Assembly: GCA_022539475.1 (NCBI GenBank)
Contig: VCMS01000003.1
Coordinates: forward strand, 270,983 to 334,982
Source of the DNA: Gracilaria domingensis
Taxonomy: Eukaryota; Rhodophyta; Florideophyceae; Gracilariales; Gracilariaceae
DNA length: 64,000 nucleotides
Direction of reading: 5' to 3'
A program made the translations under genes and the position numbers. Within the stretch, counting starts at the first letter, position 1. Every line of letters starts with the position of its first letter. The notes under the pieces were generated by a model. It had not been told where the DNA came from and searched no databases. It saw nothing but the letters and a program-made list of their open reading frames with translations. Shown here one piece after another: positions 30,272 to 41,181 of this stretch.

Positions 30272-31684
30272 TCAAGATCCGTCCTGAGAGGCCTCAGCGC
30301 CTACGCTAGCTTTTTCCCTTTGCACCTGGCGGGACGCCGCGGGTAGTCTCAGCGTAGCGCCGATCATCACATGGTCAGATGGTTCCGTCGCATCGGGATA
30401 CGGACCCTGTACTGCGTCTCTCTTCGGCAGCCGAATCACGTCCACCACGTCCACATCCGACGTGCAGAACAGGTAGTCCAGCGTTTCGATAAACGTTGGT
30501 TGACTGTCTACCTTGGCATAGTTTGTAAAATCTGGTTCATCTCCAAGAACCTCCCGATAAGCACTCTTCATCGGTGCCAACAATTTTGGGAACCACGAGG
30601 ACGCAGGAGATCCATCTGGAGCATTTGGAGGAAAGTCGCGATGCTCCTCATCAACCGTGCCGCGTAGAATCATTGCATACGTTTCATCGGTTGGCTTGAT
30701 GTTGAAGTCACCCGCCAGCACACCGTAGTCCTCGCCGCACAGTTTCTGGAATCGACTGACGACCAACGCAGAATGTATCATCATCACGGGTGGCGACCAG
30801 TAAATGCACGGCATGTGATACGTCCCCACGCAGATCTTCGCGCCGTTGGTGCGCGAGCGCAAGCGGGCAAAGATGAAGCGGTTTTGTCGACCTCTTGCGT
30901 GTGCCCATGGCTCTCGCTTCGAGTATCGAGAGGGCCTTGGGAGACCGGCCAACGCTTGCACGGCCCTTACGAGTCGCGCACGCACTTCTGAAAACAGAGC
31001 CGGCACGCCGACGAGTTTTGGCACCTGTGGCCAGCGAATAAAGTCTGTGAGTCGTTCAATGTGAAGATCGACAGCCTCGTATAAATCCAACGGGAAGGCC
31101 AAGCCCTCTCCCATGTAGCCATTGAAATAAGATCCGTGAGAGGCAAGCAAGAGGTGAAAGCCGCGGTTTGCGAAAAAGGTATGCAACGGACCACTCCAGG
31201 CGAGTGAAACCTCCTGCAAGCAGATTATAGACCTGGAGGCGACCGGTCCTTCCAGCTTGATTAGAAGGCGTTTGAGGCGGGTGCTCGCTTTCAGATTGGC
31301 AGGATCACAGTCCGGAAAATGAGAGTCAGCTGCCAGCGACGACGAAAGCACGTTGTACGACACGATGCGGGTGAGAATGGGGGCGTCTGAGGACTTCATA
31401 GCCAGTTGCTCCAGCTCTGGAGAGGAGGCAAACAGCTCGCCGTCGCCGAATTCAGAAGGGCCGTTTCCTTTTGACGGTCCGTTATTACCAGGCGCGCCGC
31501 GCTGCGGTTTGGGCGACGTGGAAAGAGAGGGCGCGCGCGGGAACGGACGCAGGTTGGAAAATGGGCGCCATGGGGTAGGCTTCCACTGCGGAAACGCTGG
31601 AGCAGCGGCGTGCAAGGTGCCGCGGGAGAAGGGCAGCGAAGGCGGAGACAGCGCGAAGGCGGCTCTAGCGCGCGCGGTGAGCAT
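30272..31684 (-). CDS. Endonuclease/exonuclease/phosphatase (EEP) family protein, probably organellar
   Basis: A 470-residue protein of the EEP fold (DNase I, CCR4, APE1, inositol phosphatases), which cuts phosphodiester or phosphate bonds using Mg2+. Landmarks in order: IVSYNVLSS (metal-site Asn), IICLQEVSLA (catalytic Glu), GTYHMPCIYW, VLAGDFNIKPTD (Asp and Asn of the active site), ETLDYLFC and EPSDHVMIGA (terminal Asp-His pair). The first ~70 residues are rich in Ala, Ser, Arg and Pro, like a mitochondrial or plastid targeting peptide. The start at 31684 gives such a peptide; a farther ATG at 31861 is also in frame. The substrate cannot be told from sequence alone. Confidence 0.8.
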   Translation of the reverse strand: MLTARARAAFALSPPSLPFSRGTLHAAAPAFPQWKPTPWRPFSNLRPFPRAPSLSTSPKPQRGAPGNNGPSKGNGPSEFGDGELFASSPELEQLAMKSSDAPILTRIVSYNVLSSSLAADSHFPDCDPANLKASTRLKRLLIKLEGPVASRSIICLQEVSLAWSGPLHTFFANRGFHLLLASHGSYFNGYMGEGLAFPLDLYEAVDLHIERLTDFIRWPQVPKLVGVPALFSEVRARLVRAVQALAGLPRPSRYSKREPWAHARGRQNRFIFARLRSRTNGAKICVGTYHMPCIYWSPPVMMIHSALVVSRFQKLCGEDYGVLAGDFNIKPTDETYAMILRGTVDEEHRDFPPNAPDGSPASSWFPKLLAPMKSAYREVLGDEPDFTNYAKVDSQPTFIETLDYLFCTSDVDVVDVIRLPKRDAVQGPYPDATEPSDHVMIGATLRLPAASRQVQREKASVGAEASQDGS

Positions 31685-33457
31685 GGCTGTGCAGCTGGAA
31701 GCGACGTGGGACGTCGCTGAGCAACGAACGCGATCGGGGAACAAGGCGTGCGACTGATGAGCAAACACGAGCGGCTTGGGGCGCTTGAAGGCTAGCGAGG
31801 AGCGCTTGTTGGTGGTGGCGGGCAAGGGAAGACCGTTTGGGCGCGTGGCATGGGTGTGCATCGGGGAGGGAGGGCGGCGGGCTGCGGGCTGCGGGTCACC
31901 CAGGGCGCGAAGAACGCACGCGAGCGGAGAGCTTCTCGACGCAAGCGGGCGCGGCGCGGGTGCTGCGCGGCAGGCGGCGCCGGAGCTCGAGAGCCGCGGG
32001 CGGCGGGGGGCGGAGCTGCGTGCGCGCGGGAGGCGGAGCTGCGAGGTGGCGGCGCGCCGCGGCGGCGGCAGAGCGGCGCGGCGGGCACGGCGCAAATTGC
32101 GCATTTTGACAGGCGCGGTTCACGGCCGCCGCGCGGGCTGCGGTGGGGGGGTCCCGCGCGCAGGGGCGCCACGGCGTTTCGGTTGGCGCTGCTAACTTGG
32201 CAGCCGCGCGTCGCGCCGCGGCTCGCCGCCTGCGCCCAGCAGCGGCCGTCGACTGGCGCGTGGCGCTGTCCCCCGTACCTTCGGTAGCAGTCGCTGCCAT
32301 CTCTAGAGCGCGCCCGATCTGCAGTGCCGGTTCTGCACCCAATGCGCGCGATCGAGCGCACTGCTGCACCACCAGCGCCTGCCCCTCGGCAGCACGGCAG
32401 AGCGCGCGAGCGCGCGCTCGCCGGCAAACAACATTGAATTGCGTGCGCGTCTGCTTGCTCGTCACGTGGCGCGAGACCGCATCGCACATCACGCTGCCGC
32501 AGATATTTGTGCAGCGGACAGACGCAAGCACAACTCAACTACAAGCGACCTCAAGAGCACAATGTGAAACCACTGCGCAACGGCGCGACATGATGTCGTC
32601 GTGCGCGCCTCTGCCAACGAGAGCAGCTCGGCAGCGCGTTGAACCTTTTTTAACGGCAGCGGTGTTCGTTGCATGCATGGACGCGTCCAAAATATCAGAC
32701 AGATACCGCCGCCGTCGCGCGCCCAATCAGCCCGCATCAAACGGCGCACCGCAGGCGCACCACTCACTGCCGAGTTGCTAGCGTATTGGGGGGGGGACGT
32801 CATGCACGCGTGCAAGCTGCTGGAAAACGCTTCAAGCGCTGATGCGTCCCGAGTGTGCGCCAGCACAAAAAAGTTCTTCTGCTTCCACTGTGGTCCACCA
32901 GCCAAATTCAGTTGCCGAGCAGACAGCTCCGACGGGCGCGCAGGCAGCAGCCCTTTTTGGTCGGCGCCCAACTCGGCCGTTTTGCGGATCATTCAGGCGC
33001 TATGCCTTTACATAGATCGAAGCAATCGGCGCGGTTGAAGCTGCACAAGACGCAGAGACGTGCGACAGCAAAGCAGCGCTTGCGATTAGCAAGCAATTTC
33101 GCAGGGGGGGATGAGGCGAAGCGCGCCACTCGAGAGCTTCGAAGCAGGGTTTGACGGGTAGAAGCGAGGCGGGGAGACGCTGCATACAGCACACTGTGCT
33201 GAGCACAGTTGCCGATACAGCAGCGCGCCGGGATGCCAACGCAGATATTGCAGATTGCATTCGCCTCCCACGGCGCGCATCTCCCGTGTGTCGTCTAACA
33301 CGAGGTCGCCTTGCGTGCTTGTAGTGCTTAAGTAGCGCGTGCGGCGTTGCCTGTGGAAGGCTGCGTGGCGTGCAAGTTCCGTGGCGGCGCGTATCTCGCA
33401 GGTAGCCCGGCCATCCGCAGTCAATCTAGCCGCGCATCAATCTCGCCACCCACCATC
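31685..33457. other. CpG-rich divergent promoter region
   Basis: About 1.8 kb between the EEP start (minus) and the glyoxalase-fold gene (plus). It is extremely GC-rich from 31860 to 32450. Long ORFs on both strands are compositional; none has protein-like features. No RNA gene was recognised. Confidence 0.5.
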
Positions 33458-33958
33458 ATGGCGCGCATGGAAACAGGCTCCAACACGGCGTCCAAGCTAC
33501 ACGGCTACCTGCGGCGACAGCTGCCCGTGCTGGCGGTGAACCACATCTCGTTCGCGGTGCCCGATCCGCAGCAAACGGCCGCGTTCTTCGAGGCGGTGCT
33601 GGGCTTCAAGCGCATCAAGCGGCCATCGTCGCTGGCCGAGAGCGGCGACGGCGCGTGGCTGTGCGGCATGGGGCTGGAGATGCACTTCCTGGAGCGGTGC
33701 GAGAACTCGCTGACGCAGCGCGCGCCGGCGCCCAAGGCGCGCCGCCGCATCGACCCGCGCGACGACCACGTCTCCTTCCTGTGCGAGGACCGCGCCGGCG
33801 ACTCGGACTTCGAGCGCATCGTGCAGACGCTGCGGCAGTGCGGCGTGGACTTCCTGGCGCGCGAGCTGGACGAGGACGGGCTGCCGCTCAAGCAGGTGTT
33901 TTTCCGCGACCCCACCAGCGGCATTCTGCTGGAGGTGAGCACTAACATGCGGTGCTGA
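33458..33958 (+). CDS. Glyoxalase/VOC-superfamily protein
   Basis: A 166-residue protein with one vicinal-oxygen-chelate fold. The paired beta-alpha-beta-beta-beta modules are visible: VNHISFAVPDPQQTAAFFEAVLGF, given here as NHISFAVPD, then GAWLCGMGLEMHFLE, DPRDDHVSFLCED and VFFRDPTSGILLEV. Metal-ligand positions are filled: His29, the Glu/His of LEMHF, His of DDHVSF and Glu of LLEV. It most resembles the plant glyoxalase I-like group (GAW..G.G...H pattern) rather than classic lactoylglutathione lyase, so the substrate is uncertain. The ATG at 33458 has a good context (CCACCATCATGG). The gene is very GC-rich at third positions. Confidence 0.82.
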   Translation: MARMETGSNTASKLHGYLRRQLPVLAVNHISFAVPDPQQTAAFFEAVLGFKRIKRPSSLAESGDGAWLCGMGLEMHFLERCENSLTQRAPAPKARRRIDPRDDHVSFLCEDRAGDSDFERIVQTLRQCGVDFLARELDEDGLPLKQVFFRDPTSGILLEVSTNMRC

Positions 33959-34321
33959 GTCACAGCGTAATCCAACCGCGCCCCCCCTGACAGTGTAAAC
34001 CAACCCCCCTGTAAACGCGCACACGTGGCGCGCTCGCTCGCCGCGCCGCGCCGCGCGCCGCTGTTACCAGGCGCCCCCTCCGCCACGTGTTGCGCCGCGC
34101 GCCGCTGCATTGTTTGTCCTCGTCGCGCGCGCATCGTTCATCAGCCGCGCCGCGACACCGCGCTCCCCAGCGCCGCGCCCATCGCGCGACGCCGTAGCCG
34201 CCCGCCCCGCCGCGCCGTCCCTGCGCCGCCGCCGCCGCTGCCGCCGCCGCCGCCGCCACCGCCGCCGCCGCCCCCGCGCCCCAGCCTCGCCGCGCCGCGA
34301 GCCGCCCCCCCCCCGCCCCGC
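33959..34321. other. GC-rich spacer with CCG triplet repeat
   Basis: About 360 bp between the glyoxalase-fold gene and VPS23, presumably the VPS23 promoter and leader. An imperfect (CCG)n array covers 34222-34275. Confidence 0.6.
34222..34275. repeat. Imperfect CCG trinucleotide repeat
   Basis: Roughly 17 CCG/CGC units with single interruptions, just upstream of the VPS23 start; potentially unstable and structure-forming. Confidence 0.8.
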
Positions 34322-35484
34322 ATGCCGTGCCCGCCGCGCGCGCCGGTGCCGCTGCAGATTCCCCAGCACATCAGGGCCTGCATCGTAAGTGCGTCCCTTC
34401 CTGCCCCCCCGCGCCCGCCCGCTCACCGCCCGCTGACCTCCCTTCTTGCCGCCTTCAGCAACAGTCGCGCGCGTACCAGCCGCAGAATGAGCCGCGAGTC
34501 ATTCACGACCTTGTGCAATGCTGCATTCAGTACCCCACCCTGCGCGCCAGCATCGCCAACTTCCGCCCGGAGCGCAGCGCGCAGCGACTGGTCGCCCTGC
34601 GTGGAACCATTCCAATTGTGTACAAGGGCGCGCCGTACAAGATTCCCGTGCACATCTGGGTCATGGCCTATCACCCGCTCGGCCCGCCCTACATCTACGT
34701 CGTGCCCACCAACTCCATGGTGCTGCGCCAGCGTCACCCGCACGTCGCCCACAACGGCTTCGTGCATCTGCCGTACCTCTCGCATTGGGACCCGCTCACC
34801 AGCTCGCTCAAGGACTGCGTTGACGCCATGAGGCAAGCCTTCTCCTTCAAGCCGCCCGTCTACTCGCGTGACGCTGCGTCACAGACTGCATCGCAGCAAT
34901 CTCAACACCAACATCAAAAGCACGCGCTAGTCCGCACGCTTTCTGCCCGCCTTACTTCCGCGTCAGAAGTCCACCGCCGAGGTGCTGCAGAGAAGTTACG
35001 GAAACTGTACTTGAGAAGGAGTGACATTGTTGCCGAAGAAAATACGACGCATGCGCTTCATCAGCACAAGAATAAGCAATATCTAACTCTACTGCATCAT
35101 CATAAACGCCTCACCGCCAGACAATCCGCGCTCAAACAGTGGGCCTTGCAAAATCCGCCTCCCCCGCTGCGCGCATCCATCGACGACGTCACCCTACCTC
35201 CAACCATGCTCAGTGAACAAAGTTTAAAAGCCAAGGCAGCCGATGCTGCCCTGGCTGACGCTCTGGATCAGGTGGACGAAGCCATTGACAAGGGCGTTAT
35301 TGACACAGACACGTACATGAGAGAGGTTCGAAAGTTGGCTCGTCTGCAGTTCTTCCACCGTGCCATGTTGCGAAAGATTCAGGTCTTGCTGGCTGCTACA
35401 GAATCCCATCAAGAGCGTCACTCTGTCATGCCTAATGCTTCGCCTCGACTGCAACGAGTTCCTCATGCCGCTTTCAAAATCTAA
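34322..35484 (+). CDS. VPS23: ESCRT-I subunit VPS23/TSG101, one intron
   Basis: ESCRT-I component that binds ubiquitinated cargo on endosomes for multivesicular body sorting. Exon 1 is 34322-34384, the intron 34385-34458 (74 nt, GTAAGT donor, TTCAG acceptor, phase 0) and exon 2 34459-35484, for 362 residues. The N-terminal UEV domain (about 15-155) shows LRGTIPIVYKGAPYKIPVHIW (cited as GTIPIVYKG), GPPYIYVVPT and HVAHNGFVHLPYL, with no catalytic Cys, as expected. A Gln/His-rich linker follows, then a helical core. The C-terminal steadiness-box-like segment is AIDKGVIDTDTYMREVRKLAR. No PTAP-type motif is seen. The short first exon is supported by the exact splice. Confidence 0.9.
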
Positions 35485-35706
35485 CCTGCACAGCGCTCAA
35501 TTCTTCTCTGCTCTCAACTCTTTCTGCTGTACCCTTGGTACCCTTGTATTTTTCTTTTTTCGTGAGTGCTTTATTCTTGTTTGCACAGACTCTCCGCTAA
35601 CCACACAACCCATCTCAAGAGAACCCAACCATTTGTTGTAACGTGACATTATTTCTACGAACTCAAGTTCTCTTTTTTTTTTTTTCCTTTCTTCCCTCTT
35701 TTCTAC

Positions 35707-36861
35707 TCATAAGCCCCGCTCTTCTTCAAACGCTGGCTCCAGCAGAAAGGGTACTAACAACTTGTTAACAGCTTCAGGGCATTCGTCGTGAATGCAATGC
35801 CCTGCATTTGGGATTACTTCGAGGTCTAGGCCAGGGTGATACTTGGGGAAATCAATGCCAGGATGAAAGCCTTTGTCTAGAGGCGTCCATGGGTCCTTGT
35901 CGCCCCAGAACACTAAAATCGGGCACCACGTCAAGTCTGGTAAAAGCTCTTCCGGTGAAGGTCCCGGATCTGCATTCAGAATTGCAAGAAAAACGTCGCA
36001 CGCACCGTCATCCATGGCAGGCTCGCACAAAATATCCAGCAAATCGCCGGTTATCGCCTTTTCTTCAATGTACACTTGCTTGAGAATGTTGGCGATTGTT
36101 GAACGCTTGCGGAAGTTTTCGAACAGATAAGGTCCCACAATTGGGTTGAATAGAATTCTGTTGAACAGCCATAGCAACCCTGATTGAAGGGGATTTAGTT
36201 CTGAATATCGGAAGCTGACTAGTCCTCCGGCACAATTCATTAATGCGCAGGCGCGGATTCTGTCTGGACCGAGCTCTTTTGCCGCCATGAGGCATACAAG
36301 CGACCCGATTGAATTTCCAATTAAAGACCACTGCTCTTTGGCATTCATAGCTTCCATGAAGTCACAGACTAGTTCCTTCCATAGCGGCAACCCGTATTCC
36401 ACTTGCTTTGGGCTTGCCTTGTCCGAACCTCCAAAGCCCAGCAAATCAATAGCGTATACTCGTAGTTGCCCTGTTTCTACCATGGACGGAATGTTCTTGC
36501 GCCAATGGTTGATGGACGCTCCGAATCCATGAACGATGAGAACTGGGTGGTCACAGGTTTCAGAACCCTCTACCCGATAATTAATTGAATATCCTCGCCA
36601 AGTGAAGGTTTCGAAATACCTTTGCAAACTTGGAGGCTGTTGAGTTTCGTAGCTTACTTGTTCTGTCGTCGAAGCACAAGGCACTGCTCTTCGCACACGT
36701 TTCACAACTATTCTGTCTCCGCGTGTGCGCCGGGTGGTTAGAAATGAACGAGAGTTACATCGCGGAGTAAACAACGAAGAGCGGAAAGGCGGGTGCGAAA
36801 ACGAAGAGATTGTCGCTGCTTGTTGAAAACAAAGTGGATTCAGCTTCTCACGGCGACACAT
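35707..36861 (-). CDS. Plastid alpha/beta hydrolase, pheophytinase-like
   Basis: A 384-residue alpha/beta hydrolase with a Ser/Arg-rich N-terminus (about 65 residues) typical of a plastid transit peptide. Visible motifs: VLIVHGFGASINHW (oxyanion, near 111), DLLGFGGSDK, the nucleophile elbow IGNSIGS with Ser184, FWGDKDPW (Asp) and NAGHCIHDE (His), completing the triad. The GNSxG elbow and the motif order resemble pheophytinase and related plastid hydrolases that remove phytol from chlorophyll derivatives. The elbow has Ser where pheophytinase usually has Gly, so the substrate is uncertain. The 3' ends of VPS23 and this gene converge with 222 bp between. The start is the ATG at 36861. Confidence 0.82.
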   Translation of the reverse strand: MCRREKLNPLCFQQAATISSFSHPPFRSSLFTPRCNSRSFLTTRRTRGDRIVVKRVRRAVPCASTTEQVSYETQQPPSLQRYFETFTWRGYSINYRVEGSETCDHPVLIVHGFGASINHWRKNIPSMVETGQLRVYAIDLLGFGGSDKASPKQVEYGLPLWKELVCDFMEAMNAKEQWSLIGNSIGSLVCLMAAKELGPDRIRACALMNCAGGLVSFRYSELNPLQSGLLWLFNRILFNPIVGPYLFENFRKRSTIANILKQVYIEEKAITGDLLDILCEPAMDDGACDVFLAILNADPGPSPEELLPDLTWCPILVFWGDKDPWTPLDKGFHPGIDFPKYHPGLDLEVIPNAGHCIHDECPEAVNKLLVPFLLEPAFEEERGL

Positions 36862-38339
36862 GACTGCTGTTCACGATAGGCGGTGGAGATCTGTGAAAAG
36901 TGCTTCAAACGTTCTTGCTGAGCTCCCGGTTGTAATGTTGCTCACGTCTTCGAGAACGCAGAGTTGGATGACATCCCCACGAGGTCCGAATGACGAACTC
37001 CTTCGCCGGAATTGTAACTTTGGGGACAGTATGTAGACAATAATGTCCTCCGGTTGGTGTCGACGGAGGCTTCGCTGCAGGAACTTGAAAGGAAGTCGCA
37101 GCGGAAGACGAGGAACTAAACGAGGTACAAGCTGTGGATACTGATCGGTGTGAGGCGATGCCACTCGGACGCACGAGCAGATATTTCTGAGATCAACTCT
37201 ACACTTTGCATTCGTGTCAATTTCCCGTTAGGGCTGCCAGTACCGACGGTAGATACAGTCAACGCTTGTTAAATGTTAACAGCGGGTACGACGGTACAGT
37301 AGATACCCAAGGGTAATGGGGCACACTCTGCAAATGGCGGGGCGTGATATCTCTCAAACGCTTTTCGGCAGTTGTGCTGCGTCCCCTGTTGTTCACTACT
37401 TCATTGCTATTCATAGCGATATTCCGCAGCGAACAGAAGCAAGAAACCCCTTAAAGGAGCGCTCCTACCGTCATGGAACAGGGGAAAAGAGCAAATTCAC
37501 CGATTTTATCCTTCAAGAGGGTTGGGGAACGACTGCTTCAAATGCTTCATGTCATCGACGAACATAACTACTAGTAGAGTCAGGCCCACCCGAATTAGGA
37601 ACTTTATTCGCAGCCTCTCATTCCGAGGTTCAAAATGTTGTGTGAGCATCCATTGTCCCCTCGTCATCTCTGGAAGGTTCAGAAAACTAATGTTCGTGGT
37701 TTGATACCAGACGGGACCGCTACATGATGAGAATGTTGTAGCACAATGTGAGACGGATTTTTTAGCTCTTGATGATCTTGAGGAGCAGTTCAGAAAGTCA
37801 AGTCTACGCTTATCGACGAAAGTATTAGAATCATGTTTCAAACGTGTTGAGTAGAACACATGTTGATTCATAAATGGCATTGTCCATGGTCTCGAGCTCA
37901 GCACAGAGATCTTTATTGTTGAGAAAGTAGGCGGCAGCAATCAGAACCTCAGTACGCCAGCTACTTGCACCTACAAGTAGCGCACAGTTGCGCTTTCGCC
38001 AAACACATTCTTCCGAAGAGCAAAGAAAGAGATTTAAAGAGGACGGATATCTCTTTTGAATGGTTTACATGTTTGTCTAAAAGATGTATCAGTTTCTTGA
38101 GGTGGAACTAATGAACCAAACCGGACTTTTGGCACAGTCGGTAACATGGCCATAACCACGTAAGAGCATCATTGAACAGGACATGAACGTTGAAGTTCAT
38201 CAATGATTTAGCTGCACATGCTCGCATCGTCATGTGGCTCTTGCTTCAAAACCTGAATGTGCTAAGGCAGAAGTGCTTTTAGTCGTTTTAACTTTTGATT
38301 GCATGTCTTAGGCTTGTCTGACTTTTGGCCCGTTCCAAG
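36862..38339. other. Intergenic, no gene seen
   Basis: About 1.5 kb. Two overlapping minus-strand frames just upstream of the hydrolase (36871-37174) lack any ATG and are not called. Near 37235-37315 there is a cluster of GGTAC/GTACC-type words. Confidence 0.5.
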
Positions 38340-39056
38340 TCAGTAATTGCTTGCACTATAGTCTGAGACATCCTTGTGTCGAAGTCCCATACTTGCTGCT
38401 ATACAAGACAGCACTCCTGCCAGCAGGCTTATTGGCCATGCCGCGATGACCAGCTTAAAACTGTACCCTAGGTCTCCAATTGATGGAAGTGTTGTCTTAG
38501 CCCAGTTCTCACTATAGAAGACAGAGAATGCCGTCATTGTGATTAGGCCGGACACGAAGAGAATGACGCCGGCGAGCATTGCCAAAGACCGATTGATGGA
38601 TATCAAACTCACTAACTGTATGGAGAACCCAGTGACAGAGAAAAGCAATGCTATTATGAGCAAACCCCGCACCGCCTGATACGCGGTACAGTTCACCAAC
38701 GGATTAATTCGTTCTTTCGCACACGTCTTTGTACTAGATTCACTCGTCTTTCTTATCCAGCACACATTAGAAAGGCAACGGAACCCAATGTATGCGCAGG
38801 AAACCGCATTCTTTCGCTCTTTGTGGCATCCAATCCACAAACCATAGTTTGCCACACTGTATGTTATTTCAGTGAGGTCGTTCGGTAAGCCTACTCCGAT
38901 TTCCGCTGCACTCAGTTTTGTGTTCTTCATTCGAGGGTTCAAGTGACCATCTACTTTATGTAATACAACCCATGAGTTCGTCGCGACACCGACAGCGAGT
39001 AATACAAGGGAGACAAGAGATAAGCATGCTCCTAAAACGGGGTACAGTTTGACCAT
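38340..39056 (-). CDS. Claudin/PMP22-like four-span membrane protein
   Basis: A 238-residue protein with four membrane spans (about 5-27, 131-152, 157-179 and 201-223) and a long first extracellular loop. That loop carries a Trp soon after span 1 (NSWVVL), then NYGLWIGC and a second Cys about ten residues on. This is the W-GLW-C-C signature of the claudin/PMP22/EMP superfamily. In animals these proteins shape tight junctions and myelin; related four-span proteins in fungi (Sur7) organise plasma-membrane domains. A function in an alga is not known. Extra Cys in the loop (CAYIGFRC, NVCW, KTC) suggest more disulphides. The start is the ATG at 39056. Confidence 0.65.
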   Translation of the reverse strand: MVKLYPVLGACLSLVSLVLLAVGVATNSWVVLHKVDGHLNPRMKNTKLSAAEIGVGLPNDLTEITYSVANYGLWIGCHKERKNAVSCAYIGFRCLSNVCWIRKTSESSTKTCAKERINPLVNCTAYQAVRGLLIIALLFSVTGFSIQLVSLISINRSLAMLAGVILFVSGLITMTAFSVFYSENWAKTTLPSIGDLGYSFKLVIAAWPISLLAGVLSCIAASMGLRHKDVSDYSASNY

Positions 39057-41181
39057 TTCCAAGATATGGAGGTGACGAAGAGAGGTTGTTGACTTTCACA
39101 GAGATATGAGATGTCTCAATTGATTCAAGAAGAACTGGAGGATTTAATTGAGCGACACGACTGTGGAAGAGGGAAGCTGCTAGTTAGAACGGAGCAGCAA
39201 GAGAGCAGCAAAGCACACCAAACGCATATCACTCAAAACGGCGATGCTTTCCTCAGAAGTGGCTTGCAAGCTGAATGCAAAAGCTCTTTTGTCACTCTGA
39301 GGGCAGCCAGTAGCAGCCTTTGCTCGCTCCTTGAATATGAGGAGGTTACGAGAATTAAGAAAGGCGCTGTCGCGATCTTCAACTTACTTCATTCTGGGTT
39401 GACCAGTTCAAATAAACGCAGTTTCCGGGCGCTTCAGTGCGTGAATGCATTTGAAGAAGGTGTACCGTTGAAGGTGACCGTAGATATTTGGATGCCAACG
39501 TTTGTTAAAGGAAATACCCGCTTATCTTTGAACATGAAATATCTCGTGACCTTTCGATTATCATAAGCACTCATGTGAACTTCGAAAGATTTCCTTTTCA
39601 AGGCATCCTCATCATTTGGTCAATGGGCGTTAAACCAGCGGCAATTTATCTTTCAAAACTGCTCTAGAACTAGGAGAAAGCACAGTCTTTCTTAGCATTA
39701 AACATTTCATGCAGAACTTGCATTCTGCTTTGTCTCTGCGATAAAGCAATCTACTTGTATCTAGCAGACTTCCCTATCTTCGAAATATAAAGCTGCGCTG
39801 TTCTCTCTTGTAGGCTCTGGCGCGTTAGTTCATCATGACGTATGTCGTCTAAGGTCTATAACGACAAAGACATTCTCAAAGCCTCGCACCTTTGCTCTTG
39901 GCTGAAATGCTGTGCTTTGCGCGATAACTCAGGTCCTGTACAGAAGCTGTAACTTTCATATTTGCTTCGCTCTACGTGCAATATGTTCTGCAGCTGACCG
40001 TAAACAAGAGGATATGAATTATGTTCAGTTTCTTGTTCTTTGTTTCTGCTTTTGCGAGTAACGCGTCGCTTCACTTTCGAAGGACGAGTACTTCTCTTCG
40101 AGAAACAATTTATTTCAGTAAGAAGCATTCGTCTTCCGTACATGTTCGTCGCTCTTCCGTACATGTTAGTCGCTCTTCTGATAATATTCGAGAGTGTCCT
40201 CGTATGGGATGAGAATTTGCCGTGGAAGTCTCTCTCTCCCTGTTTATGCAAAAAAGTGAAGCTAATTCCGCTGCCACGCATGGTTTTGCTCAAGACCCAA
40301 CGACCCATAATACCCTTATGTCGCAGCCACTGACCACTACTCAGTGGCCGTACTGCGGTAAATACTGAGCTAGGACGAGGAAGCTGAGGTGTTTCCGATC
40401 GCGAAGCGTTTCGTCACCGACGCTTATATCCTTCGTCTTTCCCTCTTCATTCAACCTCTAAAGACCGCCGGCTCAGGGGCACAACACCACGACAAGTCGC
40501 TTCACATGTACCACGTTTGCCACTCAAGAAACCATGAGGGACGTCCTTTCCACCTAATCCTTATATCTATCGGCGAAGCCAGGTGCAAGAACCAGCCCGT
40601 AGCCTTCCACCGTCCTCCAGCTCCAGTGTAGTCCGTACGAGAAAACCCCGGAAAACCCACATCCAACGCTCCATTGGAGCTTTCCTTCAGTGGGAAAAAG
40701 TCAGGGAAACGGCGATAGGATCTTCCTTCAGTGACCTGCTAGTGACCTACTGCTTACGTGCAATTAGACGGGGGAAATTCAGCGACGTAGCGCCCCAGTC
40801 CATGAGGACGAGTTGCAACTGACCGATCGCCTGGACGACCTCTAGGGTAGCTGAAAATTGTGCGAAGCGTACATTTCGAGCTGGCCTATTCCAAGTGAAA
40901 TGGATTACGTCAAAGAGGGCATCTACCCGATAGCCATCCCTGGGGCAGAGGCTACAGCGATTGCAGAGAGCTCACAGCGTAAGCTTTTTGGCCCGAGTAC
41001 TAAAGGGGCATTCTAAAGTCTTTCAACATTAGAATGCTGAACAATCAAACTAAGAATATGTGCCTTCTTCCCTTCGGGCAGTTGACACGGACGGAGGTTG
41101 AACTCACGAATTGGAGGTGGTTTCGAATACAGGAAGATCTGCTCTCATGTTTCTCACGCCATTGCGAACACGCAAACTTCG
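39057..41181. other. Gene-poor stretch
   Basis: About 2.1 kb. A plus-strand 151-codon ORF starts at 39111, only 54 bp from the claudin-like start, but has no recognisable feature. A 21-bp tandem doublet lies at 40131-40172. The block at 40338-40372 shares words with 59231-59257. No gene is called. Confidence 0.45.
40131..40172. repeat. 21-bp tandem doublet
   Basis: Two copies of a unit close to CGCTCTTCCGTACATGTTMGT in tandem, with one or two mismatches and a partial third copy. Confidence 0.6.

Noticed and set aside
31776-33154. Several ORFs of 90-250 codons on both strands
   Set aside because: Same compositional effect in a CpG-rich divergent promoter; no coding pattern in any of them.
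36871-37174. Two overlapping minus ORFs upstream of the plastid hydrolase
   Set aside because: Neither has an ATG; both begin only at GTG.
39111-39566. 151-codon plus ORF divergent from the claudin-like gene
   Set aside because: It has an ATG and moderate length but no recognisable feature, and only 54 bp would be left for two promoters.
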